Source: Prevotella sp. CAG:924 (GTDB lineage: Bacteria; Bacteroidota; Bacteroidia; Bacteroidales; Bacteroidaceae). From it: a DNA stretch of 10,901 nucleotides. Shown here piece by piece: positions 7,687 to 10,901 of the stretch (the stretch's first letter is position 1; every line of letters begins with the position of its first letter). The stretch covers positions 1 through 10,901 of the forward strand of contig HF988507.1 in the NCBI GenBank assembly GCA_000431975.1, given 5' to 3'. Under the pieces are notes generated by a model that worked only from the letters and a program-made list of their open reading frames with translations, had not been told where the DNA came from and searched no databases. A program made the position numbers and the translations under genes.

Positions 7687-8364
7687 TTAGAAATATTCTT
7701 TCAATTGTGCTGCCAGTGCTGCCAATACTTCCGGCTCTTGATTGCCATACCGGTTCCATATCTCATGACAGGCAGGGAAAAGGGGGTGGGAGGTGTCCCG
7801 AGGCTGTGAGATGTAGGGGTCGAGCCCGAGGAAGAGGCGCATGACGGTGACGATGAGAGCGGGCTGCACCTTTATGAGCTTACCGAGATGGATGATCTCA
7901 GGTGTAGAGGGGGCCATTGTATTGGGTGTAAGGCGAAAATAAAGGTCAAGGATGAGAATGAGTGAAATAGGCATTAGTACCTTACAGCCTTTCTTATCTT
8001 TTTCCGGTAGCTGTTCCCATCCATCGACGGGAAGAAAGTCTTTCTCCCATGTCGCATTTGTTTGTACACCATCATAGAATACTCCTGCATTACCGAAGCC
8101 ATGCATCTTCCTGAGAAGTTTGACATTGCGGGCAAGTTTAGCTGGATTTGTGGCGTAAGTATCCCACAGCTGCCGCATCATTGGCGTGGCGAGTTGCCGC
8201 AGCTGGAACATTTTGTTATACAGATGTTTGGGCGTGATATGAAGTTGAAGTGCCAAGTCAACAAGTGCACGGCTGTATATGGGCTTCACTCCTTCCGGCT
8301 TCTTCAGATAAAGTTGCATGAGAGGGAGCCAGTAGTCTTCACTCCAGGATACGTGGTTTGCCAT
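7687..8364 (-). CDS. Conserved-looking protein of unknown function upstream of rpoN
   Basis: This 225-residue soluble protein has no signal peptide or long membrane helix. I do not recognise the family. It has the look of a real gene: it fills the gap between a -7-like promoter element and rpoN, on the same strand, with balanced composition. Residues ~33-56 (LVDLALQLHITPKHLYNKMFQLRQ) are compatible with a helix-turn-helix, but this is an eyeball judgement. Other visible features are a basic helix around 75-88 (KLARNVKLLRKMHG) followed by FGNAGVFYDGVQTNATWEKDFLP, a hydrophobic helix at ~130-144 (LMPISLILILDLYFR) probably buried, and an acidic/Ala-rich C-terminal helix (PEVLAALAAQLKEYF). The position suggests it is the first gene of the rpoN unit. 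It could be a regulator, but no function is claimed. Confidence 0.8.
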   Translation of the reverse strand: MANHVSWSEDYWLPLMQLYLKKPEGVKPIYSRALVDLALQLHITPKHLYNKMFQLRQLATPMMRQLWDTYATNPAKLARNVKLLRKMHGFGNAGVFYDGVQTNATWEKDFLPVDGWEQLPEKDKKGCKVLMPISLILILDLYFRLTPNTMAPSTPEIIHLGKLIKVQPALIVTVMRLFLGLDPYISQPRDTSHPLFPACHEIWNRYGNQEPEVLAALAAQLKEYF

Positions 8365-8393
8365 ATCTTTTCTCTTATTGAATGCTAATGCAA

Positions 8394-8401
8394 CAAAGAT
8401 A
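8394..8401 (-). promoter_or_regulatory. Candidate Bacteroidetes -7 element for the rpoN cluster
   Basis: On the - strand the sequence is TATCTTTG, an exact fit to the Bacteroidetes -7 consensus TAnnTTTG. It lies about 30 nt upstream of the ATG at 8364, giving a short leader of about 23 nt. No TTTG is found at the usual -33 spacing, so the promoter is supported by the -7 element and position only. Confidence 0.5.
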
Positions 8402-8468
8402 CAGTAAAATATCGAAAAGGAATGATAATTTCCCAGATTTTTTAGAAGGAGAGGGATATGAAATAAAA

Positions 8469-8570
8469 CTTTCCATTTTCTTCCGTTCTGTTTCCTTTTG
8501 TATTGACTTCTATGCGTAAGATTACGATAGAGAGAAAATTAAGGAAACTAGAGCGGAAAAGAATGGAAAG
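8469..8570. repeat. 102-nt imperfect inverted repeat (candidate terminator or structured RNA)
   Basis: The arms 8469-8497 and 8541-8570 pair at 26 of 29 positions with a single 1-nt bulge. Both arms begin or end with the CTTTCCATT/AATGGAAAG block, and GTTTCCTT/AAGGAAAC closes the inner end. The 43-nt apical part folds further: CTAT-G-CGTA (8511-8519) can pair with TACGATAG (8523-8530). Read on the - strand the structure is followed by TTTTATTT, so it could terminate the S9 peptidase transcript. The + strand side has no T tract. It is much longer and more AT-rich than ordinary terminators. No target-site duplication is evident and there is no ORF inside. Confidence 0.65.
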
Positions 8571-8609
8571 TATAGAATCTACGGCTTAGGGTGAGGCCGT
8601 TAGTCGTTG

Positions 8610-9062
8610 TTAGTCTTTGAAGAAGTCACCACTCTTCACCATGTCCTCACTCTTCCAGGGAGCAGGTGCGCCGCCAAGATACTTGTGGAACCATTCGAGA
8701 TGGGCATTGTAGTAGAGGGGCATTGACTTCAGGTTGGAAGGCCAGTGGCCATCGTTGTCGAAGACGATCAATCGGGAGGGAATGCCTAGCGTCTGGAGAA
8801 TGGTGAAATACTCCAGCGACTGATTGTAGGATACGCGATAGTCGCGCTCACCGGTGATGATTAGTGTCGGTGTATGATAGTTTTTCACATACATGTTCGG
8901 GCTCCACTTGTCGTAGAGCTTTGAGTTCCAGGGCTGACCTCCGAGCTCAAAGTTGGGGAACCACAGTTCTTCGGTCGTACCCCACATGGCTCTGAGGTTG
9001 AATACGCCCATCATTGAAGCGAGACACTTGAAGCGGTGGGGCTGTCCCTGCAGCCCGTTCAT
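8610..9062 (-). pseudogene. S9 peptidase, C-terminal fragment after the frameshift
   Basis: This 150-codon frame continues the alpha/beta-hydrolase domain of the gene broken at 9051-9108. It opens with an ATG that is the Met codon of the duplicated nucleophile motif, then reads LQGQPHRFKCLASMMGVFNLRAMW, the normal continuation after the GxSxGG strand. It contains the remaining triad residues: Asp in GERDYRV (residue 606 of the restored protein) and His in DNDGHWPS (His638). It ends in HLEWFHKYLGGAPAPW and a short charged tail, a typical S9 C-terminus. Alone it lacks the signal peptide, the propeller and the serine, so it cannot be an active exported peptidase. Its start codon overlaps the stop codon of the upstream fragment (ATGA). 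Confidence 0.85.
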
Positions 9063-9108
9063 GGAATAGCCGCCCTAGCCAGCCAGTTCATGAAATAGCC
9101 GCCATAGC
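9051..9108. repeat. 29-bp tandem duplication disrupting the S9 peptidase
   Basis: Two abutting 29-bp units (9051-9079 and 9080-9108) match at 26 of 29 positions. In gene orientation the first unit (9080-9108) codes for the normal (S)YGGYFMNWL. The second differs by three substitutions, which in the original frame would be TAT to TAG, TTC to TCC and TGG to GGG (Tyr to stop, Phe to Ser, Trp to Gly). Twenty-nine bases added shifts the frame. Removing one unit leaves 2049 bases from 10687 to 8610, exactly 683 codons including the stop. Confidence 0.92.
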
Positions 9109-10687
9109 TCCATCCCATGGCTCCCATGCGTGTGGAGTCGACATAGTTAAGCTCAGCGAGCTTATTAGTTACGGCGATGACATCCTCATAAGGTGAGCCA
9201 CCCCAGTCTCCACTGATGGCCCGGCAGAAATCCTGACCGTAACCAGTAGAGCCGTGCGGGTTGGGATAGGCTACTACATAGCCGGCTCCGGGATATACCT
9301 GCCAGTCGGCGCGGAAGGAGTTCATCCACTGCATTTGTGGACCGCCGTGCACATTGACGATGAGAGGATATTTTTTTGAGGGATCGAAATTGTGGGGCTT
9401 GACAATGAACACTTCCACTGAATCGCCTTTTGCACCCATCACCCACATAGTCTCTGAGGGACGCATGTCGACCTCTGCTTCGAGTTGGTCGTTAAGATGG
9501 GTCACTTGTGTCTCACGTCCTTTCTTGTCAGCATGATAGAGGGCTGACGGTTTACCTGTCGTGGAGTAGCTGTAGTAGAAGCCACCTTTGCCGTCAGCAC
9601 AGAAACCACTGATGGCTTTGCCGGCGATCACAGGGCGGATGTGGCCCTTTGCCAGGTCAACAGCATAGAGAGGCTCTTCACCGCGTACCTCTCCGAGGAA
9701 ATAGATCTGCTTTGAGTCGGCGCTCCACTGGAAGTCATCTACCCAGTTGTCGAATTGTTCTGTAAGCACGCGTTTCTCTCCCGTCTTGCGGTTGATCAGT
9801 CCAAGGATGAAGCGGTCGCTCTCGTAGCCGGGAGTACGCTGGAAACGATAGGCGATCCAACGGCCGTCAGGTGAGTACTGTGGTGAGCCGTCCCAGGCTT
9901 TATTGTCGGCCGTCAGACAGCGTGTCTCACCACCAGTGACGGGCACTACCCAAAGGTCACAGTTTGTTGATGCTTCAGGATGGCGGTCGTGGTTGCTCAA
10001 GTAGCAGATTTCCTTACTGTCGGGTGAGAAGACGAAGCCTGAGGGACCGTTAGGTGAGAAGACAGGTGAGTCGTAGCGACCTGGAGTCAGGTCGGTATAT
10101 TTCTTTGTCTGCAGGTCATAGACGAGGATGTGCCAGTAGCGGCCGTCGTTGTACTCTGTCCAGTGGCGGAGGAAGAGCGAATCGGTGAGATGTGCCTGCA
10201 GAGGATTCTTCTGCTTGGCAGTCAGGGCAGCAAGTTGTGCCTTGCCGTCAGTTCCGTCAGTGAGAGGATCCACTTGGGCGGCGAAGGCCACGTATCGGCC
10301 GTTAGGGGATACAATGGCACTTTGGACACCGAGTGCATAATCGGTGAGCTGTGTTGATACGCCGTTCTCCAGCACATAGAGCTGGGCTGTACCGTTCTTA
10401 TAGGAAGTGTAATACAGCTTTTTACCATCTTCCGACCACTGGGGCGAAGCGCTCAGACTGTCATTGGTGACGGTCTTTCCGTCGACAACAATGTTCATAA
10501 ACGATTTCTGACGGCTGAGAATGGAACCGCTGACGGTATAGGCCAGCTGTCCCTTGGCACTTACAGTAGGTCCTGAGGCATACTGTACGCGGTAGACATC
10601 CTTCACTTCGAAGGCCCGCTTCTGTGTCTGTGCGGTTGTTGTGAGGGCTGTGGCGAGAGCCAGGGTACCCAATAAAAATTTGTTCAT
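9059..10687 (-). pseudogene. S9 family prolyl oligopeptidase-like peptidase, N-terminal part, frameshifted
   Basis: The intact family consists of exported serine peptidases (DPP/acylaminoacyl-peptidase type) that trim peptides in the periplasm. I start the gene at the ATG at 10687, because MNKFLLGTLALATALTTTAQ is a good Sec signal peptide; a longer frame to 10804 only adds a non-signal leader. Residues ~25-420 form a beta-propeller with PD40/WD40-like repeats (SPQWSEDGKKLYYTS, SPNGRYVAFAA, FSPDSKEICYLSN, SPQYSPDGRWIAYRF, FQWSADSKQIYFLGE). The hydrolase domain starts near 425, with the oxyanion HGGP at 447-450 and the nucleophile GWSYGG at 525-530 (Ser527). Immediately after YFMNWL the 29-bp duplication throws translation into ARAAIP and a stop at 9059-9061. 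Asp and His of the triad lie in the next frame (8610-9062). The restored length would be 682 residues, normal for the family. It may be a real inactivation or an assembly error. Confidence 0.88.
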
Positions 10688-10901
10688 TCTGATATATTGT
10701 TTTATAAAGACGCTGTGTAATTGTTGTTTTATTGCGTATGATTTTATCCGGCTTTTTATAAAGTTGGGGATAGATTGTCCTTTTATGTTTGCAAAACTAA
10801 ACAAAATAATTGAAGAAAGGGAGTTTATCTTTCGGAAAAATCAATTTCGACTGGTTTCTGTAAACAAGTGTGTACTTACTGGGTTAATATAGGGACTGTC
10901 G
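10688..10901 (-). promoter_or_regulatory. Leader region of the S9 peptidase with candidate -7 element
   Basis: This AT-rich stretch has no gene I can support. On the - strand, 10792-10799 reads TAGTTTTG, which fits TAnnTTTG, and would give a leader of about 98 nt before the ATG at 10687. There is no TTTG at the expected -33 spacing, so this is a weak candidate. From about 10800 to the right edge I see nothing recognisable. Confidence 0.35.

Noticed and set aside
8469..8570. The inverted repeat as an insertion sequence or CRISPR-like element
   Set aside because: There is no transposase frame, no clear flanking target duplication and no repeat-spacer periodicity.
10688..10804. N-terminal extension of the S9 peptidase to an ATG at 10804
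   Set aside because: The extra 39 residues would bury a good signal peptide starting at 10687, and the candidate -7 element at 10792-10799 would fall inside the extension.

Overview
The window looks like a chromosomal segment from a Bacteroidales bacterium, most like Prevotella or a close relative. The evidence is the three-domain (about 645-residue) IspG, the Bacteroidetes-style sigma-54 with a Q-rich N-terminus, the Ig-like SbsA-type surface protein next to a DUF3108 protein, weak Shine-Dalgarno sequences, and TAnnTTTG-type -7 elements. This assignment rests on protein character only; no database search was run.

Layout. Positions 1-2636 (+ strand) hold a 5'-truncated Ig-like/carboxypeptidase-regulatory-like envelope protein followed 7 bp later by an exported DUF3108 protein. 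A rho-independent terminator follows at 2719-2755. Positions 2853-8364 (- strand) hold, in transcription order, an unrecognised 225-aa protein, rpoN (sigma-54), a PAP2-family membrane phosphatase, purE and ispG. They are closely spaced, and no terminator is visible until the strong one after ispG at 2853-2893, so they may form one five-gene unit. A -7-like element (8394-8401) lies just upstream of the first gene. Positions 8610-10687 (- strand) carry an exported S9-family prolyl oligopeptidase-like peptidase that is broken in this sequence. Between it and the five-gene cluster (8365-8609) is a 102-nt imperfect inverted repeat.

The clearest anomaly is in the S9 peptidase. A 29-bp direct tandem duplication (9051-9079 and 9080-9108, 26/29 identical) sits directly on the codons for the nucleophile-serine motif. 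It shifts the frame and separates Ser527 from Asp606 and His638. Deleting one 29-bp unit restores a continuous 682-residue enzyme. The broken ends meet as an ATGA stop/start overlap, so a translational restart is conceivable, but a recent mutation or an assembly error is the simpler explanation.

The genes are otherwise housekeeping: isoprenoid precursor synthesis (ispG), purine synthesis (purE), lipid phosphate metabolism (PAP2), alternative sigma factor (rpoN) and envelope/periplasmic proteins. I see no rRNA, tRNA, CRISPR array, insertion sequence, prophage or defence system, and I do not claim a new system here.
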